Of a DNA stretch of 64,000 nt, positions 43,456 through 54,706 are shown one piece after another. Position 1 is the first letter of the stretch, and each line of letters opens with the position of its first letter. Both the position numbers and the translations under genes were made by a program. The DNA lies in contig CM026563.1 of NCBI GenBank assembly GCA_015143295.1, forward strand, positions 4,960,001-5,024,000, in the 5' to 3' direction. Below the pieces are notes generated by a model. It had not been told where the DNA came from. It did no database searches and was given only the letters and a program-made list of their open reading frames with translations. The stretch is from Tetracentron sinense (Eukaryota; Streptophyta; Magnoliopsida; Trochodendrales; Trochodendraceae).

Positions 43456-45825
43456 TGTGAGCATGAGATTTTCCAACCCACTTTCACAATTATATGTTTT
43501 GACTTGAGTCGCCACCTATTCATTCTTAGGGATAGGTCCCGGGTATTTGTTTGTTTGGATAAGGCAAATGGTCTAATCAGAGTTAGGGTAAGTGGTTCGA
43601 TTAAGCCCTGAGGAAGGTGTTAGGCACCCCAAGACCCCCGTTTTATAACGGTTACCTACTCCCTAAACTTAAGCCAATTATAATCTCAAAGTTTAATTAG
43701 AATGTCCAAAGTTTTTAAGTGAGTGCTAATCCAAGAAAAATAGAAAGCTAGATGACTAGGGTCGAACCCGAGTTGAGTTGCCTACGTACTCACATGGTGA
43801 GATCAGACCGAGCGTAGTTCTGGCACATGAGTCCGTGCCGAGGCTAGGGGGAAGTGTGTGTGTGCATAGGGTGGTCAAAGGGTTTAGCCTAGAAGGCTAT
43901 GGTTTAGTTGACCGGGGAGGTCAAGTGCACAAGTGTTAAGTCTAACCGCGGTTAGAGGGTATTTATCCATGGTTAGATGAGCTAACCAAAGCTAAGGAGG
44001 CCCTACAAGTCTCTTTTTGGTCTTTTTGTATTTTTTATATTTTTTGAGATTTTTGGGGATATTTAAATGTTTTTTATATTTTGGTTATATTTGAATGTTT
44101 TTGGTGTTTTGAGATTTTATCATGTTTTTGGTATTTTGAGATAGGTAAGGTTTTGACAAACTTAACTAAAGTCAAATTTAGTCCAAGAGTTTGGCTAAAA
44201 GATTATAGTTTAAGACATAAAGAAGGATGTGCCTTATGAATGTAAATGGTCTATTGCCAACACCTATTTTGTTGAATTGGTGTTGATAATAGATCAAATA
44301 TCATTGTCTTTCGTATGAGACATTTTTAAGAATGTCCTCTTTAAGTCCTTAAACTATCATTTATTTTAAGTCCTTAAACCATCACCTACCCATTCAACAT
44401 AGAACATGAAGGAAAAATAAAGAAATGAAAGAAAATGAAAACTCATCATTTCCCTTTTAAGGTGGTTCATTTACATCATTATTAATGATGTAATGTTGCT
44501 CTAAAGAATGTTAGGGAGGGGATGAGCTTTCACAAAAAATTCTAGAAAGAGGACTAGAATCTCAAAAGGAAACAAAATGAAAAAGAAAGGTATAGCTTTA
44601 GCTTCCACTCTCTATGGGCCTACCCATATCCACACTTGTGGGTACATAAAAAAGAAAAAAAATATGTACATGGAAAGGAAAAGAAAAAAGGAGCATCTCC
44701 TTGCCTTTGATATGGGGTCCCTCTACACCATTTGATTGGTGTAGAGAGGCCCAACTATGCTTGAGAAATGAGAGATCAAGAAGAGAGAACCAAATAAAAA
44801 AAAAGATAAAAAAGAAGAGAAAATGAAAGGATGAGTGCCTACTCCTCCAAGAATTCTCCTTCAATGCTCCAAGTGGTAGAGTTTTAGAATCCACAAAGGA
44901 AGAGAGTTAGTGAAGAACTCTAAGCTTTTAGTCTTAGAATTCTTTCCAAACTCTAAACCTTAGTTTTTTCTCCCTTCTTCAAACTCAAGAGAAACACAAG
45001 TGGGTGAGAACCTTCTAGGGGTCTTGAGGGATGGATCTAAGAGGCTAAGGGATTGGTATTTATAGGAAAACTAAGAGGTTGGGTTGTGTCTTTTACATGG
45101 GGGATAAAAGGAGCTAGTGGGTAAAGACTTGAGTGTTGTAAGGTGAGTTGATAGATTGAGTGTTGTAAGGAGTGTAAGAGAGTTGGTGGGTTGAGTGAAC
45201 TATGAGTTATATGAGTATGGGTTGTAGGATATAGGGTGTAAGAGAGTTGGTGGGTTGAGTGAACTATGAGTTATATAGGTATGGGTTGATGTAAGAGAGG
45301 TGTAAGAGAGTTGGTGGGTTGAGTGAACTATGGGTTATATGGGTATAGGTTGTAGGATATAGGGTAGGTGGATATGGATATGTGGATTAGGTCTTATGGA
45401 TCATGGGTTATTAGTAGATGGGTCATGGGTTATGATTATTGGACTTTGACTATGACATTTGGGCTTGGGTTATGGAAATAGGCTTTGGCTTAGGCAATTG
45501 GGTGATTGGGTATTTGGGCTTGACTACTTGGGTTGGGTGATAAAATTAGGTAATTGAGTTTGATTGAGTTGTCTAGGTATAAGTTTGGTCAAATGGGCTT
45601 GGGCCTTGGGTATACCTAGGGCTTACTAAGGTTAGGCTAGGGCTACCTAGGGTTTGGGTTTAGGACTACCTAGGGTTAAGCTTAGGGTTAACTAGGGTCT
45701 TAACTAGAGTTTAGTCCTATGGTTAAGGGTTTACCTAGGGTTTGAAACTAGGGTTGATCTAGGGTTTGGACCATAGCTAAATTAATTAACCACGGTTAAG
45801 GGGGTGTAAAAATAGGGTGCTGACA
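43456..45825 (+). mobile_element. Solo LTR, Tat/Ogre-type Ty3/gypsy
   Basis: A 2,370-bp sequence that begins TGTGAGC, ends GGTGCTGACA and has an exact 5-bp duplication GCTAT (43451-43455 and 45826-45830). The GAGTCGCCACC ... GTGTTAGGCACCCC block near 43505-43640 is characteristic of Tat/Ogre LTRs. Only one LTR is present, so the internal part was removed by LTR-LTR recombination. It is nested in the deleted gypsy element. Confidence 0.85.
45172..45363 (+). repeat. 3 x 64-bp tandem repeat inside the solo LTR
   Basis: Units start at 45172, 45236 and 45300 with GTGTAAGAGAGTTGGTGGGT. Confidence 0.85.
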
Positions 45826-46009
45826 GCTATCTCCTATAATTAAAAAGGGTCAAACGCAGCTCGTGGCAAGGGGCATCAAGCAAGCTCTTACTGGCCACCG
45901 CACTCATCAACTCAGGAAGCTCAATTCGAATCCTCGTCTTTGGTGCTCCATCTTCTCTTAGCACCATTCTTGATCGATTAAAAAAGAACGCGCAAGATGA
46001 AATCTACCC

Positions 46010-46479
46010 CCTTGTCTGATTATTATAAAAGGACTCTAATATACATGTTCACGTAAACTACATCATCTGTGTCACTTTCTTATATTTAGGATCCCTACAC
46101 TTTCTTATATTTAGGATCCCTGAAACATGGTAGAGTCCTAAACCAACTCTCCTTTCCGAGAGACTCTTTCTATAGAAATAGAATTCTTCCCTAAAATATG
46201 GTAAAGTCCTAATTAACCAACTCTCTTTTAGGATTCTTCCTTAATATAGTAGTCATAAACAAACTCTCTTTTAATAATAGTTTTCTTTTAATAATGGGTC
46301 CCACATAATATTAAATAGTAACTTAATTAAAGTTTGGTTATATTATAAGTTATGTATTAAATAAATTAAGTTATAGGATATTTATATCCAAGTAAAATTT
46401 TGCATACTCCTCGTACTTTTATTAGTAAAATGGTATATATATATATATATATATATAAAAAGATGTGATTAACTTACTC
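46010..46479. other. Unassigned A/T-rich spacer
   Basis: Contains a direct repeat of CACTTTCTTATATTTAGGAT (46070-46120) and (TA)n at 46436-46457. No gene seen. Confidence 0.4.
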
Positions 46480-46830
46480 TTAGGCATTCCCTGCCCTATT
46501 CTCAGCCAAAAACAAATACAAGAGGCTAAGAAAGAGAGTTGCTAGCAATATCCGCAGAGCCAACTGTCAATTGGGTATGCTAATTTGTGCTGTGTCCAAA
46601 CCACCTCAAAACAAAAGAGGAGATCCTTTATGAGAAGAAAAGAAAGAGAGAGGTCCTTGGTTAGAAAAGAAACACACAATAAGTTCAAAGAGGAGTGCGT
46701 TAGGGTGTGTGTGCGCATTTAGGGGTATGTGTATAACCTTTCTACCCAGAAAAAAATACCAAGAGGAGTGCGAGCCCTACTCTCCGCGTTTTTAAAAAGT
46801 TAGGACACTAAGTTGATTGAGGGTTTTTTT
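46480..46830 (-). pseudogene. 3'-flank relic of a lost fifth NPF unit
   Basis: Collinear with the 3' flanks of genes 2 and 3 (for example 19360-19600): CATTCC...TCAGCCAAAAA, AAACCACCTCAAAA, GAGAGGTCCTT...AGAAAAGAAACA, then TTTTTAAAAAGTT...TTGATTGA. In genes 2 and 3 exon 4 follows at once. Here a (TA)n(GA)n tract and a hAT element follow instead, and no NPF exon is found. Confidence 0.65.
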
Positions 46831-46835
46831 TTTTG

Positions 46836-46838
<3 letters not shown>

Positions 46839-46898
<60 letters not shown>
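46839..46898. repeat. (TA)n(GA)n microsatellite
   Basis: About 37 bp of TA followed by about 25 bp of GA, then CA-rich sequence, at the breakpoint of the lost NPF copy. Confidence 0.85.
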
Positions 46899-46899
<1 letters not shown>

Positions 46900-46968
46900 C
46901 AAACACACACACAACTCACACACAGCACCCACACAACTACACAACCCTCAAAAAGAGGGTTGTATGGG

Positions 46969-47948
46969 TAGGGGCAGAGCTAGGATTTTCTAGTAGTGGG
47001 GATACGTGATGGTTCATTAAATTTGTTGATAGATTTGTGAAAAATTATTAGGTTGTTACAAAATAATCTAAAGAGGATGGGGATCATAGGCCCCAAAATT
47101 TTTTTTATAACTAAGTTTTTGGGGGTATTTCATTCATACATATCTTACTGTTATTGTTTCTCCTTGTTTACACCCTTGCCCCATGGCTATGTCCATTCAA
47201 ATAATTAAATAACATGCTATTGAAGATATATTTTGTTTTCAGTAGTTCAAGGAATGTTGCCCACTTGCCTCATAGATATACTTATTAAATAGTTGAAGAA
47301 TACAGTATAAATGTTTAACTCAGTTTAAGAATTTTAAATCTTAGGGGTTAATAATTATTATTATTATTTTAAAAATAATGTTATATTATTGAACCCCAAG
47401 GGTTAGTGAAGCTTAACCCTAGTTAATAGAGGTCAAAAGGGTCATGTGTTGACTTGTGGAAGCAATTGAACTCCCTGAGTTCATGTCCCCATTCCCAAGG
47501 CGAGATCGGATCACAGCCAATCACGATTGGACTCGGGAACAATTCAATCGCACCCACAAGTCAACACGTGTCATTTTTAACCCTTATTAAGCATAATTAA
47601 GATTCACTAACCTTTAAGGTTCATCAATCTAACCTTGATTTTTTATAAAAAAATTTAAACCCTAGGTTTAGAATTTCTTAACCCTAAGGTTAATTTTTTT
47701 TTTAATATCTTATTCAAAAAACCAAGGTTAGATTGTTGAACCCTAAGGGTTAATGAATATTAACTATGATTAATGGGGGTTAACAAGGACACGTGTTGAC
47801 CTATGGGTGCGATTGGACTCTCCCCAAGTTCAATTGCGATTGGTAGTGATTCAATGGCTATGCACGCGTTGAAAAAAAAAGAAGAAGTTTTTTTCAAAAG
47901 TTGAGTGGGGGCATGTGTCCCCCACAAGCCCCCACCTAGCTCCGCCCG
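46969..47948. mobile_element. 980-bp non-autonomous hAT element with nested MITE
   Basis: Ends TAGGGGCAGAGCTAGG and (complemented) CGGGCGGAGCTAGGTGGGGG, with an exact 8-bp duplication TGTATGGG (46961-46968 and 47949-47956). A palindromic MITE (about 47505-47855) with CCAATCACGATTGGACTC ends is nested inside. No transposase frame seen. Confidence 0.8.
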
Positions 47949-47956
47949 TGTATGGG

Positions 47957-48744
47957 ACCTTAAAGGATACACGAAATACTAGTAACCGCCAATGTGGGAC
48001 TAAAGTAAAGGGCAAAACCCGTTCTTTTTTTGGTATATATATAGAGCACCCAAACACACATAGCTCTGAAAGAATGTAGTGACCTTGAATTATTATTTCT
48101 ACTTCTAAAGTAATTTTGTAATTTCCACCTTTAAGGGTTGTTAAGGGTTAGCCATAATAATATATCCAACTTGTGTTAAAATAAATTCAAAAAAAGAAAA
48201 AGACATTACTCATAAACTAGTTTAGTTAGAACTTGTAGACAAAAAGTATCATTAATGGCATTTCGGTAATTAACTATTAGAATTACTGTTTAAGCAAAGA
48301 GATAACCTAATTAGGGGATTTATTCACAAAACCAAATTAAGGGAAGAAGAGGAGGATTCGTAGCCCTCAAGGGAGAGAGAAAACAGCCGCAAGTTTTGGC
48401 GAAGAAATTCGAGGTTTGTGATTGAGATTCTAGGCTCCAAATTGTGTTTTATCCAAGGTTGTGGATTGATCTGTTCAAGGGCTCCTCTTCAAGTTGAATA
48501 TACCCCATTTGATTTTTTTTTAGAATAGAGATGTCATGCCCCAAAATTCCATCTCGGTCAAAATAAGACTTTGGACTCGTGACACTCATACATGGACTTG
48601 CCTTAACAGCATACAAGGCATACCACAATGAAAGTCTATAAATTTATCCTTAACATTAATAATAAAACCCATCAATAATTATAATAAACCATCATCCGAC
48701 ATTGGCCTTCAAAAGACTCTACATCAGCCATATATCCTTAATAT
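47957..48744. other. Unassigned sequence
   Basis: No gene or clear element. Positions 48330-48500 have the look of a retroelement leader or UTR (GA-rich then TTTGG-rich) but no diagnostic site. Confidence 0.3.
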
Positions 48745-48960
48745 ATATATAATACTGAAATGTCGTTTGGTCATGGTACTGATCCGACTATGAGGTGTTT
48801 TGTAAATCTGCCCCTTGGGGCACCAATGTATATGCCTAAGATAATATGTTTCTCATTTTTAAACTAAGTAGAGAGTTTCCAACCCCCCCCCCCCCCCAAA
48901 AAAAGACTAAGTAGAGAGCACATGACACCTCCCCATTGATCCTTAGTGTCATAGTGTATG
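48745..48960 (-). pseudogene. 5'-flank relic of the lost fifth NPF unit
   Basis: Matches 25140-25315 upstream of gene 3 (GGTACTGATCCGACTATGAG, TTGGGGCACCA, CCTAAG, GAGAGCACATGACA). It also contains a run of 15 Cs (48883-48897). The coding exons that should lie between here and 46830 are missing. Confidence 0.65.
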
Positions 48961-50264
48961 TCCTCCCGCCTGGATCGGGATCAAGTTCCGGTAGAGGAGT
49001 TTGTTGAGAATTGCCTAGAATTCTATTTTGGGAGAAATTCTAAATTGGGCTGAAACTCTATTATTATGGAGTTATTAGAATTTAAAAAGTCTTAATTTGT
49101 TTGAGATTAGAATTTGGGTAATATACTAATTGATTTGTTTTGGGAAAGTCCTAAATGGAGTGAGATTTGTTTTGTGGCTATAAATAAGCTTAGGGTGGAG
49201 GTTTAAGGGATAACCAAACAAGAAAGACCCTTAAGAGGGAGAGAAAACAAGATGTGAGGTGTGGGTAAGGCTTCTATGGTGAGATGAGGCGTCTCCCATG
49301 GAAAGTCCTCGTTAGCTCTCAAGAGAGGAGACTGTCCTCACAGTTTTATCTTGGTGTGCTCTTAATGTGGGAGAATACTGGTTCGGTGTGCAACGGTTCG
49401 AGTTTTAGGTCAGATTTGGATTGAGAGAGTGAACAAAGAATTGTTAGTTGTGTGAAAGTCTTTCAAGGGTTGTGATAGAGTCTTTGAGCATATATATATA
49501 TTCTTGTCTATCTTTTCTCATGAAATCTTTTTTTTTAAAATAAAGTGGGGGATTTGATAGACCCCTCCTTATTTATTAATAAGAAATAGCAATAGGGGGA
49601 CATAAAACCTTACCCCTACAAGAACACAAAGACATAATATTTTACTGTGAAAAATTCTAACATTCCCAATACCTGCTTTATTTAAGAAAATAAGAGATAT
49701 AAAACTACTCCTTTAATCGAGTAGGTTTCTTAACCTACCTCTTTGGTCTTCCTTAAGATGATTTAATTGTTAATGTTTTATTCTTCTTTTTATTTCTCCT
49801 TGAAGTCATTGGGTGAAACCGTCTTCTTCTTCGAATTCTTTAATAAGAATATTGTCACGAATTTTCTCTTGATTACCAAGCCCATTAGGAATCTCAACCT
49901 CCCCTCGAACTTCAGAACTTCTTTTACAGTCAGCAGACTCACAAGAATTCACTTGGACCTTTTCACCCATGTTTTTCTCATATTAAAGGTCATCTCGCTC
50001 CTTCGATCTTGAAGATAGATCTATACATTTCTTAAGGAATTCTGCCCTATTTTTCATCTCTTTTTCTTTGCCCGATCTAGATTCAGAGAGGCAATCTGAC
50101 TCACCTTGATTTCTCATGTAATCTTCTCTTTAATTAGTGGAAGTATATATAGATTGTTTCTAGTATGGATGTAGTCCAAGAGATGGGTGAACCGCGTATA
50201 TTTTGTATATTATGTGTTTGTCATATTATTTTAAAAATACCGCTTGATAGCATCGCTTTCGCCC
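48961..50264. other. 1.3-kb insertion in the fifth-unit flank, LTR-like
   Basis: Absent from the gene 3 flank between 25315 and 25335. It contains TGTTGAGAATTG near 49001, a TATA-like CTATAAATAAGC (49177-49190) and a leader-like GA-rich stretch, suggesting a solo LTR or promoter-bearing element. I could not confirm ends or target duplication. Confidence 0.4.
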
Positions 50265-50645
50265 CCCACAAAGGTGTGACAGGTGAAGGCCACCGTGACC
50301 AGCTAACCAACTAGCGCCTCACCTACTAACATTAGTTAGATAAGTGATGCCTACATCACCCATTTATTAAAATTACATAAAATTAATTTGAACAAGCTTG
50401 AACCAACTCGAGCTCGTCCTAGCTTGAATGGTATTCGAGCTCAATCAAGTTTTTTCAAGTCAAGCACAAGCATGAACATTTGAGCTCGAGCATGTTCAAA
50501 CCAATCTCAGCTCAATACATGTCTACTTAAAAATGGATTTTGCTACCTTTTTGGTTATGAATTTTCCTTTATTATTTTATGTTATTTTCTTTTTCTTTCC
50601 TTCTAGTGTTTTGTCTTTTCTCATTTTGAAGGTGATTAAGGGGAA
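50265..50645. other. Relic of NPF-RLK intergenic flank
   Basis: Collinear with 25335-25430 (GCCTCACCTACTAACATTAG) and then with 27140-27400 (CAAGTTTTTTCAAG...), without the hAT and other insertions present there. Confidence 0.6.
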
Positions 50646-52404
50646 GCAAGACTAAGACTGTCTCTTGGTCATCACATCACCATGCGATATTTCCCTTCCT
50701 ACGACTCGATTCCGGGCCACCACCATCATGTATGATGGAGGACCGCACCTTCACTTTTGGTACTCTTAGTTAGTTAAGGTTCAGGGATAAGAGATTTTTT
50801 TTTAAAGGCAAACACAATACACTCACATGAAGGCCAACACACACATGGATCAATAGAAAGCTGAGCCCAACCCATCTTACCAAAGGGCCTAACTCTTGAT
50901 AAGAGGGAGGAACCTTAAAACAATCACAAAACTTGGAATATCTAACTGATGAATCTGAATTTGAATCAAAGGGGTACGAGAATTAGTTGCCTTGAATTTG
51001 AAGTTAACTCGTGATTCTCTGAAGTTGTAACCCTTGAGTCCCGTTACAACATAAAATCCTCTTAACTGTTCTTGTAGCTCTGGTTAAAAATATTAAGTTT
51101 TAGATTGGTTAATATTTTTTGAATAATTTTTTTGTAAAAATCAAGGTTAGATGGTTGAACCCAAAGGGTTAGTGAATCTTAACCACAGTCAAATGGTATT
51201 AAAAAGGACGCATGTTGACCTATGGGACATAACCTGACTTCTTGGAGTTCAGTTACAACTTGAAGGAATTTCGAGTCTTTAAAGTTTAGCCAGAAGGTGA
51301 GCATCCCAACTGCCACATCATGACAAGAATAGAACACGAGTAATCCCATTGAGATACACACTACCACTATCACAAGAACAGCGGTAGTGTGTGCTGGACA
51401 TAGTTAGCAATTCGGCGTATGGTAAAAATTCAGTATGAAAATTATTCAAGTATAATTTGGAATTTGCATTCAATAGTTCGATTAAAAATTCGGCGAAAAA
51501 AACGCAGGACGCCAAAAGTACAGTACGAAATTAATTCAAGTATAATTCAGGTAAATACTTAATAATTTGTTGAAAAATTCGTCTAAATATATAAAATTTC
51601 TAAGAGAATGCATTAAATCTTTACGTCATATTACAGAAAATGAAAATAAGAAGTGCAATTGGAGAATTAGAGAAAGAGAGTTGAACTTGGAAGGGAGATA
51701 AGAGATTAAGAGAGAAAGAGAGAGAGTCTCTCTTTAAAGGGAGAGTGTTAGTTGTTGGTGTTGACAATACTATAAAGTCGGATACTTGGTCTTCAACTGC
51801 TGGTGGTTGGTTGTGCCATTGTGACAAGTGATGATTGTGAAATAGTTAGGGTTTGCGATTTAGAGAGGGAAAGAGATCGAGAAAAAAAAAGAGGACTAAG
51901 TAATGACTAATGAGTGTTTCATGACTGGTGGCTGACGACTATTAGTGACGTTGTGGCCAATAAGATAAGGACTAAGGTTAGAGATCGAGAAAAATAAAGA
52001 AATAAAAAGAAAGAGAGTTACATGCGCATGCAAGAAGGAAAAAATAAGATTTGAGATTTATCTTACGGGTTTGTGTATATATATATATTATTCGCGAATA
52101 AGTCATGAACAATTCGTGAATAATTCGTGTATAATTCGTCTTACTTAAAAAATTCGTAAATGTTTACTTAGCTTTGATTAATGCAAATATATTATACATA
52201 TGATTCGTTATAAATATTATTCATATATAATACACAAATTTACTGACTATGGCGCTGGCGGGCAAACGAGTTCTAACTTCTAAGTACATGACCATTACAG
52301 AAAATTCAAACGGTTGTGTTTTCGGAATCAGTTTCTCATCCGGAACGATGCCAAATGCCCCCTTAACAACAGGGCCACAGGTGACACGTGCACTTTGAAA
52401 TTCA
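50646..52404. other. Unassigned repetitive sequence
   Basis: Positions 51040-51260 hold half of a TTAACCA-core palindrome. Positions 51380-52200 hold an A/T-rich region with repeated AATTCG-type words (CGTGAATAATTCGTGTATAA near 52115), probably an unclassified element. No coding frame is convincing. Confidence 0.35.
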
Positions 52405-52640
52405 TTTACAACAAAGGGGTTAACATCAGTCGACGTCTCACCAGTCTACTTAGCTGCAGAATAACATAAGCCCAACACCCTCATGAAAGGGTGGTTAAGG
52501 AAGGGCATCTCCTGTAGCACGTGGGGAGCATGTCCTGGGTTCAATCCATGTAGCCAACACCTTGCTAAGTTCTAAATGGGAAAAAAAACAAAAATTCTGG
52601 TTTACTTTTATGAGAGTGAGATGAGCCAGCCATTTGCTTA

Positions 52641-52897
52641 GGGCTTCGGATTGTCTCTGGTGAAGCCAGAAAGGGCTTATCTCGGGGTTCCATAGAATAG
52701 GTTACAAGTGGTGGAGAAGTCAAAATCATGACATGTGGCGATAAGTGTGAGAATAAAGGGGAGAGATATCAAATGGGGAGAAGTAAAAAAAAAATGGGGA
52801 GAAAATAAAATGACTTCTCCCCATATTTTTGCCAACTGTCGCACAATGTATGGAACCCGAGAGGAGTTTCTGGCTTTGCCAGAGACAAGCCAAGGCC
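52641..52897. repeat. hAT-type MITE in the RLK 3' flank
   Basis: A 257-bp sibling of 10577-10869 with an exact 8-bp duplication TTTGCTTA (52633-52640 and 52898-52905). The paralogous sequence at about 31500-31520 (CAGCCATTTTCTTAGCT) is the empty site. Confidence 0.85.
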
Positions 52898-52995
52898 TTT
52901 GCTTAGCTACAAGAGCCTAGACAATGAATCAATGTAATATACTTTCACTATCATATAACAAATAACTTCAGCGTCGAAATTTACAATATAGTTTT

Positions 52996-53155
52996 GGACT
53001 TTGCTACTGAGACCGCATTAGGGCTGAGACCTCCGAGACCGCGCGCATGTGCGCGAGATTTCAGGTGGGGCCCATCATCACATGGTGGGCCCCACCTGAA
53101 ATCTTGCGCACATGCACGAGGTCTCGGCCCTTATGCGGTCTCAAAAGCATTTCCC
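52996..53155. repeat. Palindromic Mutator-type MITE (GGACTTTGC family, copy E)
   Basis: A 160-bp element with an exact 9-bp duplication TATAGTTTT (52987-52995 and 53156-53164). The best-preserved copy: left end GGACTTTGCTACTGAGACCG, right end complemented GGGAAATGCTTTTGAGACCG. Confidence 0.85.
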
Positions 53156-54706
53156 TATAGTTTTAATAATACTTGCACATCATTTCTTAGTTCTTTTTTC
53201 CCTTTATTTTTGGTAAGCTCAATAACACCACAGGGTGATTACTGAAGGCAATTGAAGGAAACACTCACACCACACACACAGCAATGCAAACACACACTAC
53301 ACATGCAACCCTAATAAGCTTCACCCTAGAGCTCCTCAAAACAGGTAACAACCGTTTGAGATGGCATCTTGGATCTCCTTGAGAACCTCTGACATTGATG
53401 GCCTCATACTCCCGCGAGGTTGGGTACACATGAATGCTTTCTTGGCGATCTTCCACACTGATTGGATGTCATACTCATTGCGCAGAGAGGGATCAGTGAT
53501 TCCCTGAATGTCTCCACTCTCAATGTGTAACTTTGCCTGTTTTATAAACAAAACAACCGTTAAGAATTTGAGAGAAAAAACAAGGGTAGAAGCTGAAGTG
53601 GAATAATGAATATATAGAGCCTCCTAGACTAGAAAATTAAACGGAAAAAAAGGTTCCCTTGTTCCCATAAGAAGAGATGGAGATATGACTGACCCATTGG
53701 ACTATGTAACGGCAGTCGCTACCAAAAGTTTCATTAGAAATTGCTTCTTGACCAGAAATCAGCTCGAGAAGGATGACCCCAAAACCATATACATCACTCT
53801 TCTCTGTTAACTGCTGAGAGATATAGTACCTGCTGGTCAAGTAAAATTAAATACAATTGGAAAGCAAGAGTAAGAAGACATGAATAACTAAAATTCTCAT
53901 TTCACGTGGACACATTTACATGTCACAGAGAACATTGGATGCAAGCGGCTGCTTCTTTAACAGGAAGAGCACCACACTGTACCATTCATGTAGCCAACAA
54001 TTTATTGATGTTCTGGAGATTTTAATCAGAAGCAACATCTTCAATAGAGCGCCAGATCTTTAATAAAGACCACTACAAGGCGGGCCGGTGATGCTTGAAT
54101 GGTTGGGCACACATTTAATAAAGATCTGTCCCATAGCGCGTGTGTCTGAAAGGAACACTCAAACAGGTCAAGACCATAAGACAGAAAGGTCAAATGGGAC
54201 ACATCTAATGAGTCATTATTGAAAGTTTGAAACCCCAGGAACTAGAAAATAAGCTTCAAGGGTTCATTGAGACCATCAGCCATCAAGTTTAGTTTTTCAT
54301 ACAATTTGAACCTTATCTGCATGAAGCTAGATTTTGAAGATTCGAGAGGGCGGCAAGGAATCACACTCAAAAAGCAAGTCATGGAAATAACTGTGATAGT
54401 TAATCCCATATAAAAGATAAATATATATCCTACATTCCCACTTAATTATGTCAAAACTTAGATGCCAATAGTAATTGTTAGAATCCCAAAAGGCGAGAAC
54501 AGAATAAGTTTATAAATAAAGGTTGTTTAAGCTTTTAAGGTGATTACAGTCATGGTAGCAATAGCTGGTAGTAGAAGATTCTGAGATCTCAACTCTCAAT
54601 GCAGGAAGAGGGGCAGATCGAAATCCCGAACTGAACAGGAAATCTTAGGAAGCAAGGGTCCTGTAATTGAGTTTGAACAATTCCTATATTACTGTCTCTC
54701 TGTGAG

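Noticed and set aside
44598-44894. 98-residue minus-strand frame inside the solo LTR.
   Set aside because: LTRs of this type do not encode proteins there; composition is Phe-rich low complexity.
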